Source: Ignavibacteria bacterium
GTDB taxonomy: Bacteria > Bacteroidota > Ignavibacteria > Ignavibacteriales > SURF-24
Assembly: GCA_025612375.1 (NCBI GenBank)
Contig: JAAXKN010000001.1
Coordinates: forward strand, 228,669 to 292,668
Direction of reading: 5' to 3'
Length of the DNA: 64,000 nt
Numbering within the stretch: the stretch's first letter is position 1; each line of letters begins with the position of its first letter. The notes under the pieces were generated by a model that saw only the letters and a program-made list of their open reading frames with translations, searched no databases and was not told the origin of the DNA. Positions 27,677 through 36,633 of this stretch are shown here, in pieces. A program made the translations under genes and the position numbers.

Positions 27677-29155
27677 TTATTTTAATAAAACTACTTTCTT
27701 TGTTATAGTATAACTCCCTGCGCTCATTCGGCATAAGTATATTCCGCTTGGAAGCGAGGATGCGTTGAACCGTACCTTATAGCTCCCCTCTTTCCTTTCT
27801 TCACTCACAAGTGTTGTTACTTCCTTACCCAGAGCATCATAAATCTTAAGTTCAACTTTTCCTGCTGAAGGTATATTAAATTCCAGCGTTGTCACCGGGT
27901 TAAACGGGTTGGGATAAGCTGAAAGCGAGTAGCTTTTTACAGTTGAACTATTTTCTTCAACAGAAAGAATTGAGCTGTTTTCTTCAAATGTAGTCTGATG
28001 CAGGTAAACATAAGGTGAATCCACTACGGGTCTGACCGGTCTGTTGATACCTGCAATACATATTGAATTTATATAGCGCTCCTTGTCAATGTCATATATT
28101 TTCAGTGAATCTCTGGTTATCAGTGCTGCGTACCTGAAATTCCTGTCTACTCCGATGCTGTCCCCATAAGAGTCTGAGCTAATGAGTACTCTCCTGTTAA
28201 TGAGTGTGGTATCTGAAAGGTTAAAATCATAAGAAGTCAGCTCTCTGCCCGAAAACTTGTACAACCTGTTATTCCTGAAATCCCACTTCGCATTTTTCCC
28301 AGAGAAGATTTCATTGCCGGGTCCACCAGGCTGAAACTTAATAAAATTAAAACTTGTATCGGCGAATTTGTAAAACCGCACCCAATCTTCCTCGCTCTGA
28401 ACTATATAAAGATCATCGCGTATTTTCCTTAATTTTTCAAAAATTACTGCCCTTTTATAAAGGTTAGGGTCACCTTCAAAGTTAATAGGCCGGCTATATT
28501 CACCGATGTAAGGTGAATTTGAGAGGTCCACCAGACGGTATTCATATTTCCATGAGTTGTTTTCGTTTGTCATAAAAGCTGCCAGGTAGCGGCTGCCAAC
28601 TGGTCCTAAAATGGAAACCAGGTTTTCCTCCATCGACTGGCTGTATTCCCGCCCGACAATTCCCTTAAAAATATGGAGGCTGTCATTATTGCCTATAAAA
28701 GCGTTGCCTAGCGATCCATTAATAAGCCAGCTGCCGCAGGATAATGATGTAACTTCCGTTGTTTCAATAAAATAAGGAGGAATAACGTCCCACCCTGTTC
28801 CTGTAATACTGAAAGGTCTTGAGACATTCTGCCCTTCAGTCTCAATGTAATTCTGTCCCCAGAACTGCTCAATAAAGTAGCCTCTGTAGCCCATATTTTG
28901 CTTTATCAGATAGCTGCGTTCAGGAAGAGTTACATGCGTGTTGTAATATGTACGGTTTACATGAATGACCTGAGGAGAATAATAGCTATAGTCCACCCAG
29001 CGGCCAAGGGTATCTGAGAGCGATGCGGACTTACTGAGCATTGAAATTTTTACGAGGTTGCCGGAATAGCTGGTAGAACTGGTGGTCTGCGCAGGGGATG
29101 TTCTATAAGTCAGCGCGAAAATTAAGAGCATGAATAACAAAAAATACCTTTTCAT
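27677..29155 (-). CDS. Secreted protein of unknown function with T9SS sorting domain
   Basis: The 492-aa protein has a signal peptide (MKRYFLLFMLLIFALTY) and a beta-rich body of unrecognised family (GNLVKISMLSKSASLSDTLG, LVDLSNSPYIGEY, DSPYVYLHQTTFEENSS). A sorting domain of about 85 residues ends it (SLSAYPNPFNPVTTLEFNIP, YDALGKEVTTLVSEERKEGS, LPSGIYLCRMSAGSYTITKK). The ATG at 29155 has AGGAG seven bases upstream. It is a tandem paralogue of the next gene: the bodies differ considerably while the sorting domains are almost the same. Confidence 0.82.
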   Translation of the reverse strand: MKRYFLLFMLLIFALTYRTSPAQTTSSTSYSGNLVKISMLSKSASLSDTLGRWVDYSYYSPQVIHVNRTYYNTHVTLPERSYLIKQNMGYRGYFIEQFWGQNYIETEGQNVSRPFSITGTGWDVIPPYFIETTEVTSLSCGSWLINGSLGNAFIGNNDSLHIFKGIVGREYSQSMEENLVSILGPVGSRYLAAFMTNENNSWKYEYRLVDLSNSPYIGEYSRPINFEGDPNLYKRAVIFEKLRKIRDDLYIVQSEEDWVRFYKFADTSFNFIKFQPGGPGNEIFSGKNAKWDFRNNRLYKFSGRELTSYDFNLSDTTLINRRVLISSDSYGDSIGVDRNFRYAALITRDSLKIYDIDKERYINSICIAGINRPVRPVVDSPYVYLHQTTFEENSSILSVEENSSTVKSYSLSAYPNPFNPVTTLEFNIPSAGKVELKIYDALGKEVTTLVSEERKEGSYKVRFNASSLPSGIYLCRMSAGSYTITKKVVLLK

Positions 29156-29278
29156 GTTTGCTCCTGGGAGACTTGAGTAATTTGAGCTGAACTAAATTAG
29201 TTACCGGCAGCAAATTCTTACTAAAGTACGTCAGAATATGCTGCCGCTAAAACAGGATAATATTCTTAATCGATAGTT

Positions 29279-30760
29279 TTATTTTAATAATACTAGCTTC
29301 TTTGTAATAGAATAACTTCCTGCGCTCATTCGGCATAAGTATATTCCGCTTGGGAGCGATGAAGCGTTGAACTGAACTTTATAGCTCCCCTCTTTCCTTT
29401 CTTCACTCACAAGTGTTGTTACTTCTTTTCCGAGTGCGTCATAAATCTTTAATTCCACTTTCCCTGCTGTAGGTATATTAAATTCCAGTGTTGTTACAGG
29501 GTTAAACGGATTTGGGTATGCCGAAAGCGAGTAGGTTCTAACAGCTGAATTATTTTCTTCAACAGCCAGGATTGAATTGTTTTCTTCCACTATAGTCTGA
29601 TGCAGATAAACGTAAGGATAATCTATTACAGGCCTGAACGGTTTATTGACGCCCTTAATGCTTATTGCGTTTATATAGCATCCCTTGTTTATGTCATATA
29701 TCCTGAGTGTGTCGCCATCAATTTGAACCGCATAATTAAAGTTCCAGTCAACCGCGGTTTCACCCGAAGCCTTAAGGAATCCCGGCAGTTCTCTTTTGTT
29801 AATAAAAGTTGTGTCTGAGGGATTAAATTCATATGTCAGGAAGCCATCTACATAAAGTTTGTTATTCTTAAAAATCCAATGGGCATTGTGGGAAGTACTG
29901 ACGGGTTCCGGACTATCAGAAAGGGTTTTTATATAAGTAAAGCATGTATCGTCAAACCTGAAGAAATGGAGCTGCGGATTATATTCGCTCTGGAAAAGAT
30001 AGAGGTTATTGCAGATCTTCGCTGCTCTTCTAAAAAGCTGACGGTCCCTGGCCCAATCCGGGTTGCCTCCATCAGGAACGCCGTAAAACTTAATAGGGGT
30101 ACTGCTTCCTTCTGCAATATCAGGAGAGTGCGAAAGATCGACAAGACGGCATTCGTATCTGACGTACCCATTCTCAATTACTGCCAGGTAGCGGTCCGAC
30201 ACTTTTCCTAAAATGGTCACCAAGTTTCCTTCCAGTGCCTGGGTTTCCTGATCATAGCCATTATGGTTGTAAAATACCGTTAAACTGTCATTATCATTTA
30301 TAAAAGCGCTGCCATCTACTCCATTTATGAGCCATGCGCCTGAGCATACAGGTGTAACTTCTGTATTTGTCATCAGATAATTCACCATTCCGCACCATAC
30401 GTCACCCGAGCTGCTAAAGCTTCTTTCAGTTTTTTTGCTTTCATTTACAAGAATTTTATGTCCCCAGGACATCGAGATGTAAGGACCCGAACCGCCATGG
30501 GTATCTTTGAGGAAGTAAGAATTTCCTTTAAGCGTAAGGTGATCGTAATAATAGGAATTTTCCTCTGTGTACTGGCCTGTGCTTAGAGGGGTATAGGTAT
30601 CATACCAGTTTCCAAGCGTATCGGAAAGATTAACGGATTTAGCCGTCATGTCAATTTTGACAAGGTTTCCACGGTAATTGTGCCCCTGGTTCTGGGCAAT
30701 AGAGGTTCCACACAAAAGTGTAATAAGCGAGAATAAAAGGAAAGAAATAAAACAACGCAT
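29279..30760 (-). CDS. Secreted protein of unknown function with T9SS sorting domain (paralogue)
   Basis: This 493-aa paralogue of the downstream gene has a signal peptide (MRCFISFLLFSLITLLCGTS), a body sharing GNLVKIDMTAKSVNLSDTLG, LINGVDGSAFINDNDSL and LVDLSHSPDIAE with its partner, and a near-identical sorting domain (YPNPFNPVTTLEFNIP onward). Runs of 35 bp (27717-27751 versus 29319-29353) and 47 bp (27777-27823 versus 29379-29425) are identical in DNA. I chose the ATG at 30760 because of GGAG upstream and the signal peptide; the frame extends to 30787. Confidence 0.82.
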   Translation of the reverse strand: MRCFISFLLFSLITLLCGTSIAQNQGHNYRGNLVKIDMTAKSVNLSDTLGNWYDTYTPLSTGQYTEENSYYYDHLTLKGNSYFLKDTHGGSGPYISMSWGHKILVNESKKTERSFSSSGDVWCGMVNYLMTNTEVTPVCSGAWLINGVDGSAFINDNDSLTVFYNHNGYDQETQALEGNLVTILGKVSDRYLAVIENGYVRYECRLVDLSHSPDIAEGSSTPIKFYGVPDGGNPDWARDRQLFRRAAKICNNLYLFQSEYNPQLHFFRFDDTCFTYIKTLSDSPEPVSTSHNAHWIFKNNKLYVDGFLTYEFNPSDTTFINKRELPGFLKASGETAVDWNFNYAVQIDGDTLRIYDINKGCYINAISIKGVNKPFRPVIDYPYVYLHQTIVEENNSILAVEENNSAVRTYSLSAYPNPFNPVTTLEFNIPTAGKVELKIYDALGKEVTTLVSEERKEGSYKVQFNASSLPSGIYLCRMSAGSYSITKKLVLLK

Positions 30761-30916
30761 AAGGGCTCCATAAGTTGTTATTATCACTGAGGTAAGTTAA
30801 TGAATCTCCCCAAAAATTCAAAGGGCTATAAACAAATTATTCATCCTTGCACTCCCGGTGCCGGAAGATTATATCCGTTGCCTTTCTCAGAAGGACTTTG
30901 TACTTTGCAGATCATG

Positions 30917-31807
30917 ATGAGAAATTTTTTAACAGCATTATTCCTTTGCGGAATTATTTTTACTTCCGCTTACTCCCAGACTTATGAATTTGCAGGTGAG
31001 CTGGGGCATTTCCAGGGAGCCTCGTCATTTTCTGTAAGCCCAATAGGCTTTCTTTATGTAGCCGATGCCGCAACAAATGAAATCCATAAGCTCGACCTGA
31101 CGGGAAACGAGGTAAGATTTATTGGGGGCTACGGCTGGGATGAATCGGCTTTTGATGATCCCGTGGATGTATTCTCCACCACGCTTAACGTCTACGTATC
31201 CGACAGGAATAACCACAGGGTGCAGGTCTTTGACAGGGATCTTAATTTTGCTGCCACTGTTCAGGCGCGCGGTGACGAGAGCCGGAACAGAAATAATACA
31301 AACACCGATTCAGACGGCAACATAACCTTTGGATATCCCACCTGCTCGTCAGTCTCAACTCAGGGGGATATGTACATACTTGATTCTGAAAATAAAAGGA
31401 TACTGAAGTTCAACATTTCAGGCGAGTACGCTCTTCAGTTCGGGAATTACCGCTCGGGTGAATACGCCCTTAGTAATCCCCAGAAGTTTGCAATTTCGCA
31501 GGATAACAGGATCTATGCCCTGGATGAGTCAGGTTTGGTAATTTTCGATCAGTTCGGCACAGGGCTTGCAAAGGTTCCTACAGAAGTATCTTTCAGGAGC
31601 ATTAATATCACCTTCAACAATCTTGTTTTAACTTCCTCCGATAGGGTATTTACCGCAGATCTGAACGAGAAAGAGGTGCAGTTTAAGGAAGTGCACCTCA
31701 CAGGGTTTGAAGCCGGCAGTGAAATTGTTGCCGGACTAATCTTTAAGGGGAATTTGTACGTACTTACGCAGAAACAGATAGCCGTATTTAAAATAAAAAA
31801 AGGCTGA
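30917..31807 (+). CDS. Secreted NHL/six-bladed propeller-like protein
   Basis: About 296 aa with a signal peptide (MRNFLTALFLCGIIFTSAYS) followed by NHL-like blades: FLYVADAATNEIHKLDLTG, DVFSTTLNVYVSDRNNHRVQ, DMYILDSENKRILKFN and NRIYALDESGLVIFD. This is a six-bladed beta-propeller pattern without enzyme motifs. The frame is open from 30800, but only the ATGs at 30914/30917 open on the signal peptide. It has no T9SS domain, in contrast to its neighbours. The function is unknown, perhaps ligand or glycan binding at the envelope. Confidence 0.72.
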   Translation: MRNFLTALFLCGIIFTSAYSQTYEFAGELGHFQGASSFSVSPIGFLYVADAATNEIHKLDLTGNEVRFIGGYGWDESAFDDPVDVFSTTLNVYVSDRNNHRVQVFDRDLNFAATVQARGDESRNRNNTNTDSDGNITFGYPTCSSVSTQGDMYILDSENKRILKFNISGEYALQFGNYRSGEYALSNPQKFAISQDNRIYALDESGLVIFDQFGTGLAKVPTEVSFRSINITFNNLVLTSSDRVFTADLNEKEVQFKEVHLTGFEAGSEIVAGLIFKGNLYVLTQKQIAVFKIKKG

Positions 31808-31818
31808 TAGAACAGCCT
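31799..31818. terminator. Bidirectional terminator overlapping the propeller stop codon
   Basis: AGGCTG pairs with CAGCCT across a six-base loop. On the minus strand (rpmB) it is followed by seven T. The plus-strand stop codon lies inside the stem-loop. Confidence 0.7.
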
Positions 31819-31820
31819 CT

Positions 31821-32015
31821 TTATGCAACAGCTTTTACAACTTTATTGCTCTTAAGGCAAGTTGTGCAAACTTTCATTTTTGTTTTTTTGCCGTCTACTA
31901 TAGCATTTACATTCTGCAGGTTAGGAAGCCATCTGGTCTTAGTCCTGTTGTTAGCATGACTTACGTTATGACCTGTGATAGGACCTTTACCGCAAATTTC
32001 GCATACTCTTGACAT
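31821..32015 (-). CDS. rpmB: 50S ribosomal protein L28
   Basis: The 64-aa protein starts [20 protein letters not shown] and carries [11 protein letters not shown] and [14 protein letters not shown], the L28 pattern. The CxxC (5, 8) and CxxC (50, 53) pairs should bind one zinc, the zinc-ribbon (C+) form. GGAG precedes the ATG. No rpmG lies next to it; the gene has its own promoter and terminator. Confidence 0.96.
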   Translation of the reverse strand: MSRVCEICGKGPITGHNVSHANNRTKTRWLPNLQNVNAIVDGKKTKMKVCTTCLKSNKVVKAVA

Positions 32016-32041
32016 TACAACTCCATGAATTTTGAAACCTT

Positions 32042-32070
32042 AATATAAGGCTTATTTTTCTGTTAATCAA
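32042..32070 (-). promoter_or_regulatory. Promoter of rpmB
   Basis: On the minus strand, TTGATT (32065-32070) and TATATT (32042-32047) are 17 bp apart. The -10 box ends 26 bp before the rpmB start codon. Confidence 0.7.
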
Positions 32071-32181
32071 GATTTTTTCAGGGGATATTATCTGTTTATC
32101 ACTTTTTGCCCCACAAAAAACTGTTAAAAATCATATTTTCAGCATATTTTTGCGCATATGATAATTTTATAAAAATTGTAA

Positions 32182-32652
32182 ATGAAGATAAAAATTAAAT
32201 ATTTTCTGTTTATTCTGATGTTAATATGGTTTACGGGAATTTTTCTTAATGTCCTTGTTCCCTGCGTTGAATTTCCAGCGGGAGTCTACCTCTTCAGTGA
32301 ACTCTGCTATAGTCACGTATGTCATCAGATAACGGAAAAGACAATTTTTATCCTTGGGCGGCCTCTTCTTGTATGTTCAAGGTGCTTCGGCATTTACGCG
32401 GGGCTTTTTGCAGCTTCTCTTTTTTCCCTCTTCATTTCAGTCAAAAGACCATTAAGAAAAAAGTACCTCATTTTTGCAGGCATTCCGATGCTGCTTGACG
32501 TAATGCTTTATTCTGTTAACATTTATAATTATTCCAAAATAACAGCTTTTCTTACCGGGCTTCTTTTAGGTTCAGTTGGTTTTTTTTATATTTTGGGAGC
32601 TTTTGAAAAATTTATTGCAGAATTAAAATCTCAGGATAGGAATCTTAATTGA
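32182..32652 (+). CDS. DUF2085 membrane protein
   Basis: The 156-aa protein has about four hydrophobic helices and the DUF2085 signature FSELCYSHVCHQITEKTIFI then GRPLLVCSRCFGIYAGLFAA. The conserved His and Cys residues (CHQ, CSRC) may bind a metal. No Shine-Dalgarno is visible; an A-rich leader precedes the ATG, which is common in this phylum. It is coupled to the next gene by a TTGA overlap. The function is unknown. Confidence 0.85.
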   Translation: MKIKIKYFLFILMLIWFTGIFLNVLVPCVEFPAGVYLFSELCYSHVCHQITEKTIFILGRPLLVCSRCFGIYAGLFAASLFSLFISVKRPLRKKYLIFAGIPMLLDVMLYSVNIYNYSKITAFLTGLLLGSVGFFYILGAFEKFIAELKSQDRNLN

Positions 32653-33161
32653 AAAAATATTTACCGGCTCTGGTATGCGGGTTTGCAGCAGGTGTTCTTA
32701 ATATTGTTCCTTTGGTTAGAAGTCTTTCATGCTGCCTGATTGTACCCGTGGCAGCTTTCTTTGCACTTGTGCTTCACCAGAAGGCCAATAGAAGTGACTC
32801 AGACATTAAAGCCTCCCTGGCCGTGCTTTTAGGCCTTTCGACAGGAATAATTGCCGCCTTTTTCGGCACTGCCTTCGATATGCTTATAGTTTATCTGACC
32901 AGGGAGATCTCAATTGCGGGATCACTGCCTGAACTTGAGAATATGCTGCAGTCGGTTTACCCTGCTGATCTTGCGCGCGAGGTTATGGACATAATGTACA
33001 GGGTTGTCGATGAAGTCAATAAGTACGGGTTCTCCATGCTATATACGTTTTCTGTTTTCATGAGCAGCCTGATCATAAATTCAATTTTCGGCATTATAGG
33101 CGGATTGATAGGCATGCAGATCATAAACAGGCGGAAGGACAGCGAGGATAATAATTTCTAA
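32649..33161 (+). CDS. Four-helix membrane protein, unknown
   Basis: The 170-aa protein has hydrophobic segments at about residues 5-20, 27-43, 56-85 and 130-160, separated by a soluble loop (PELENMLQSVYPADLAREVM). It resembles the DUF4199-type small membrane proteins of Bacteroidota in layout only. It starts with TTG, whose last two bases belong to the TGA stop of the DUF2085 gene. No function is proposed. Confidence 0.62.
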   Translation: MKKYLPALVCGFAAGVLNIVPLVRSLSCCLIVPVAAFFALVLHQKANRSDSDIKASLAVLLGLSTGIIAAFFGTAFDMLIVYLTREISIAGSLPELENMLQSVYPADLAREVMDIMYRVVDEVNKYGFSMLYTFSVFMSSLIINSIFGIIGGLIGMQIINRRKDSEDNNF

Positions 33162-33187
33162 TCACAAAAAAACAGATTTGATTAAAG

Positions 33188-33499
33188 ATGATAACAGCAT
33201 TTATATTTTTCGTTCACCTGGTTTTTGTTACGGTAATCTTCACAAAAAAGTGGCAGGATGAAGGCCTGTCAACTGCACTGTCCAATGTAGCTTTGATAGT
33301 AATACTTTTCAGCGTAGGCTGGGCAGTTACAGGGATGATTGCGCGTGCCCTCATGGAGTCGAAAGGCTTCGGGTTGTATTTTGACAGGGATACCTTTTCC
33401 TTATTCCTGTTAGCAATAGCAGAATTCTTTTTCTATAAACTCTACTACGGAGGGGATAAGGAAAAGGAAGTTAGCGAAGACGATACGGAAAAACAATAA
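33188..33499 (+). CDS. Small membrane protein, unknown
   Basis: A 103-aa protein with three hydrophobic segments (about 2-18, 32-52, 67-85) and an acidic C-terminal tail (KEKEVSEDDTEK). It is the third gene of a small membrane-protein run, 26 bp after the previous stop. Its 3' end overlaps the convergent tonB-like gene by 29 bp. I do not recognise the family. Confidence 0.6.
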   Translation: MITAFIFFVHLVFVTVIFTKKWQDEGLSTALSNVALIVILFSVGWAVTGMIARALMESKGFGLYFDRDTFSLFLLAIAEFFFYKLYYGGDKEKEVSEDDTEKQ

Positions 33500-34250
33500 C
33501 CGCAGTCTGTTCAAGCTGCTTCTGTCCCGGGGGCAGCGGTTCAAATCTCCATTGCCTGAGTGAATTTATAGCCGAATTTTCAAGTCTTGTATCGGCCTTC
33601 ATTAAAGGGATGATGGTTCCAACGGTGCCGTCGGGCAGTATAGTAAATTTCAGTTTAAGGTCAATTTCCTTTGAAACGCCTTCAGGATACCTGGGAAGCG
33701 AATAGCTGTAGATTTTCCTGTTACCCTTTCCTCCCCAGAAGATATCGTATCCGTCGCCGTTTGCGTCTCCCGATCCGTTACCGTTGCCTGAGCCGCGTCC
33801 GATGCCGTTTCCGATACCTGAGCCAAGAGGGTTGGTTCCGATTCCAGCTGCAGGATGGCCGTTGCCGGGCTTTACAACGTCCTTGGTTGTAGAACCGTTT
33901 CTTGCCGTAAAATTTTCATTTTTAGGTTTTTCAGTTGTTTTTGCAGGAATGCGGTCTTCAGATGTATTCTGTGTTTTATCGACTTTCGGGATATCTTCCT
34001 TTTTAGTCTCCTGCACCACGTCCTGCTGTCCCTGCAGGGGAAGGTCGCCTGCCTGCGGGTCCTCGGAAACCACTTCGGTCTCGCCGTTTCCTCCCCCTCC
34101 TGAGCCGCCCGGGGTACCGAAGCCGATCTCAACATATTCTGTAGGGGTATAGGTAAAGCCTGCCCTGAGGAAAAGGAATATGGCAAGCAGAACCCCGTGC
34201 ACACCGACTGACAACAAATAAGAAGTATTTTTTATTTTAGGAATAGTCAT
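33471..34250 (-). CDS. TonB-like energy transducer
   Basis: The 259-aa protein has one N-terminal helix (about 9-27), a periplasmic spacer rich in Gly/Asn/Pro/Lys (GNGIGRGSGNGNGSGDANGD), and a C-terminal TonB fold with YPEGVSKEIDLKLKFTILPD, GTVGTIIPLMKAD and LENSAINSLRQWRFEPLPPG. TonB proteins transmit proton-motive force to outer-membrane receptors. No exbB/exbD is in the window. It is the last gene of the DUF92-TPR-barrel-HU/SPOR run, 40 bp after the HU/SPOR gene. Confidence 0.85.
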   Translation of the reverse strand: MTIPKIKNTSYLLSVGVHGVLLAIFLFLRAGFTYTPTEYVEIGFGTPGGSGGGGNGETEVVSEDPQAGDLPLQGQQDVVQETKKEDIPKVDKTQNTSEDRIPAKTTEKPKNENFTARNGSTTKDVVKPGNGHPAAGIGTNPLGSGIGNGIGRGSGNGNGSGDANGDGYDIFWGGKGNRKIYSYSLPRYPEGVSKEIDLKLKFTILPDGTVGTIIPLMKADTRLENSAINSLRQWRFEPLPPGQKQLEQTAVIVFPYRLR

Positions 34251-34290
34251 CGTTTAACAATCTAATTTTCTAGTTTATAACGCTTAAGCT

Positions 34291-36528
34291 TTATCTTATC
34301 CTTTTAAGCGTATTTTCAGTTTCTTCCAGTGACGGGAAGTCACCTATTCTGACCCTGTACCATACTTTTGCCCCTTTGGGAGCATACTTTGTATAATAAG
34401 CGTCTAGCCCCCGGCTTTTGAAGTACTTTACCCTTTTTACGGCTTCAGAGGCTGACTGCCAGGAGGATTCCTGAATTGTATAGCGCCCTCTGCCGTCTGT
34501 AAAGATATCCTTTTTAATCAGCTTATCCTTTGTATCGCCTCTTGGCTGAATCTGCAGGTCGGATACGGTCTGGTTCTGTTTAGGGGCTGAGTTTTTATTT
34601 ACAAAATTATTATTCTTCTGAACCGGAGTATTAGTTTTCTGGACCGGTTTAGTAACCTGCGCATTTGTCTCAGGAAGCTTTGTTACTGTAGTCTGCTGCC
34701 TGTTTTCAGGCTTTTTCTCCTGACCGGTTTTTGGAGCAGTACTGGCGCCGTTTACAGTGTTGCCAGGAGTAGTTTTATTTTCAGCCAGAGGCTTATTTTC
34801 TGCAGGAGCAGTGTTCTGAGGTTTAGTATTATTCTCGTCTTCAGCATCTGCAGATTCGGTTTCATATTTCTGAAGTTCCTGTGGGCTTTCAGCGCTTCTT
34901 TTATAAACCGTTACAGGAACGCTGTAATCCCTTTCAATAATCTGGGGTTTTATGGCGGAAACCTTTTCGGCAGCCGTTTTTTTCTGGACAACGTCGGGAA
35001 GAAGCGGGTTACTTTTCCCCATGAAGAAGAAGTAATAAGCGCCTCCAAGCGTAACAAGCACAAGAGCGCCAAGTATCATCCAGAAGGTTCCGGGATACTT
35101 CACCTTGTGTGCGGCTTCATCCTCATCTTCAAGCATTTTATCGTCAGTTAGAGTTATGCCTGACATGCTGTCATTCTCAAGCTTAAGCGTGTCCAGTTCA
35201 TTTCCCTTTTCAGGCTCCTCTTCAGCCGGCTTATCTTCTGCGGACTCTTCCTCAATTAGTTCTTCTGTGAGCTCTTCTTCCACAGGTTTTTCTTCCTCTT
35301 CAGTTAAAGAGAAATCCTCGAACGGGTCAATTTCAAGTCCGGCATCCATTTCGGTAAGAAGTTCAAGCTTTTCGTCTATGTTCTCCGCCTGGTCGTCCAC
35401 AGGTGTTGGTTTATCAATTGCAAAAGGCTCTTCTTCAGTAAAAGCCTTTTCCCCGGCAAAAGCTGCATCTTCTGCAAAAGCTGCATCTTCTGCAAAGGTT
35501 TTATCTTCAGCAAAAGCCTTCTCACTTTCAGAAGCCTCTTCCTCATCGTCATCTATTTCCTTAAGGCTGAACCAGTCCTCGCCAAGCTCAGAGTTACCCT
35601 GCAATTCAGAGGGCTTTTCCGGAACTTCATCTACCGGAGTTTCATCCACTGGAATTTCATCCTCCGGAAGTTCATCTTCACCCAAAAGGTCCTTAAAGAG
35701 GTCGTCGGGATTCTTAAGACTTTCCCCGGGCATGATCTCATTCAAGACTTCTTCAGTCTCGCTCGGCTGGTCACTTTCGTCAGGCGTTTCATCTGTTTCC
35801 ATGAAAGTCTCATCCGCCGGGGTATCCAAAGCAGGTGTCTCGTCTGAGAAATCATCTGTAATGCTGGCTACAATTGCATCAAAATCCTCATCCGCCTTCT
35901 CATCAGAAGCTTCCGGGGTATTTTCAATTTCAGCAGTTTTTTCCTCTTCCCCGAATTCCCATGGTATGCTTTCATTATCTTCAGTTTCAGTTTCCTTTTC
36001 AGGCTCCGGAGCCAGGCCGAACTTATTTTCCTCGGGGATTGCTGAAAAATTATGGTCTATTTCAAAGTCGCTAAGGTTAACGGAATTTAAGAGCAGTCCG
36101 TCCACCCTGTCCTCAAAGTTCTTCTGCATCATGAGGTAGGATGAATGTACGAGAAATTCCTTTTTAGCCTGTTCTGTTACAGGTATTACGGGCTGGTCGA
36201 CGCTAAGGCTGAATACGTCGTCGTCAATTTCAGTCTTTTTCAGGTTACGAGGGTTAACCTGGAAGGCCAGGACCTCGTTTTTATCTTTTCTGTTGTATTT
36301 AAGCGGCACAAACAAGAGGTAAAAAGAGCCTTTTCCCTGGCTGCCCGATTCATCCAAAGTCCCCTTTTTCTTCAGCTGGAAAATTCCCACCTCAGGGATC
36401 TTTACCGATTCATTCACCTCAAGGGATTCTGCCACTTTCTGCAAAAAAACATCGAAAGCAACAGCCGTTTCTTTTCCCTGTGAGGAAAGCCGCGCGGAGA
36501 TAATATTTACTAATTCTTCTTTCTTCAT
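34291..36528 (-). CDS. HU-CCDC81-like/SPOR domain transmembrane protein
   Basis: The 745-aa protein joins an N-terminal HU/IHF-like region (about 1-70: MKKEELVNIISARLSSQGKE, IPEVGIFQLKKKG) with a second small domain (to about 150), an acidic low-complexity stretch (150-470), a transmembrane helix (about 480-500), a Thr/Asn/Gln/Pro-rich periplasmic linker, and a C-terminal SPOR domain (about 680-745) that should bind denuded septal peptidoglycan. HU-CCDC81 plus SPOR is an architecture known in Bacteroidota. It could link the nucleoid, or a cytosolic partner, to the division site. Its operon also encodes TonB and a barrel. Confidence 0.8.
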   Translation of the reverse strand: MKKEELVNIISARLSSQGKETAVAFDVFLQKVAESLEVNESVKIPEVGIFQLKKKGTLDESGSQGKGSFYLLFVPLKYNRKDKNEVLAFQVNPRNLKKTEIDDDVFSLSVDQPVIPVTEQAKKEFLVHSSYLMMQKNFEDRVDGLLLNSVNLSDFEIDHNFSAIPEENKFGLAPEPEKETETEDNESIPWEFGEEEKTAEIENTPEASDEKADEDFDAIVASITDDFSDETPALDTPADETFMETDETPDESDQPSETEEVLNEIMPGESLKNPDDLFKDLLGEDELPEDEIPVDETPVDEVPEKPSELQGNSELGEDWFSLKEIDDDEEEASESEKAFAEDKTFAEDAAFAEDAAFAGEKAFTEEEPFAIDKPTPVDDQAENIDEKLELLTEMDAGLEIDPFEDFSLTEEEEKPVEEELTEELIEEESAEDKPAEEEPEKGNELDTLKLENDSMSGITLTDDKMLEDEDEAAHKVKYPGTFWMILGALVLVTLGGAYYFFFMGKSNPLLPDVVQKKTAAEKVSAIKPQIIERDYSVPVTVYKRSAESPQELQKYETESADAEDENNTKPQNTAPAENKPLAENKTTPGNTVNGASTAPKTGQEKKPENRQQTTVTKLPETNAQVTKPVQKTNTPVQKNNNFVNKNSAPKQNQTVSDLQIQPRGDTKDKLIKKDIFTDGRGRYTIQESSWQSASEAVKRVKYFKSRGLDAYYTKYAPKGAKVWYRVRIGDFPSLEETENTLKRIR
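35456..35515. repeat. 18-bp in-frame minisatellite in the HU/SPOR gene
   Basis: Two exact 18-bp units (35456-35473, 35474-35491) plus two degenerate ones encode repeats of the type (K/A)xFAED. Gain or loss of units keeps the frame and changes the length of the acidic linker. Confidence 0.75.
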
Positions 36529-36633
36529 CTTTAATGGTATTTTTCAAAAAACTGGCTTAAATACACTCTGCGAATTAAAGTAAATTCGCACACAAAATCA
36601 AAAACACAGGCATTAAAACTTATTTTATCCCAT

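Noticed and set aside
35105-36139. A 344-codon plus-strand frame, extremely Ser-rich
   Set aside because: It is antisense to the Glu/Asp-rich codons of the HU/SPOR gene; GAA/GAG read backwards give TTC/CTC and TCx codons. No ribosome site or family motif.
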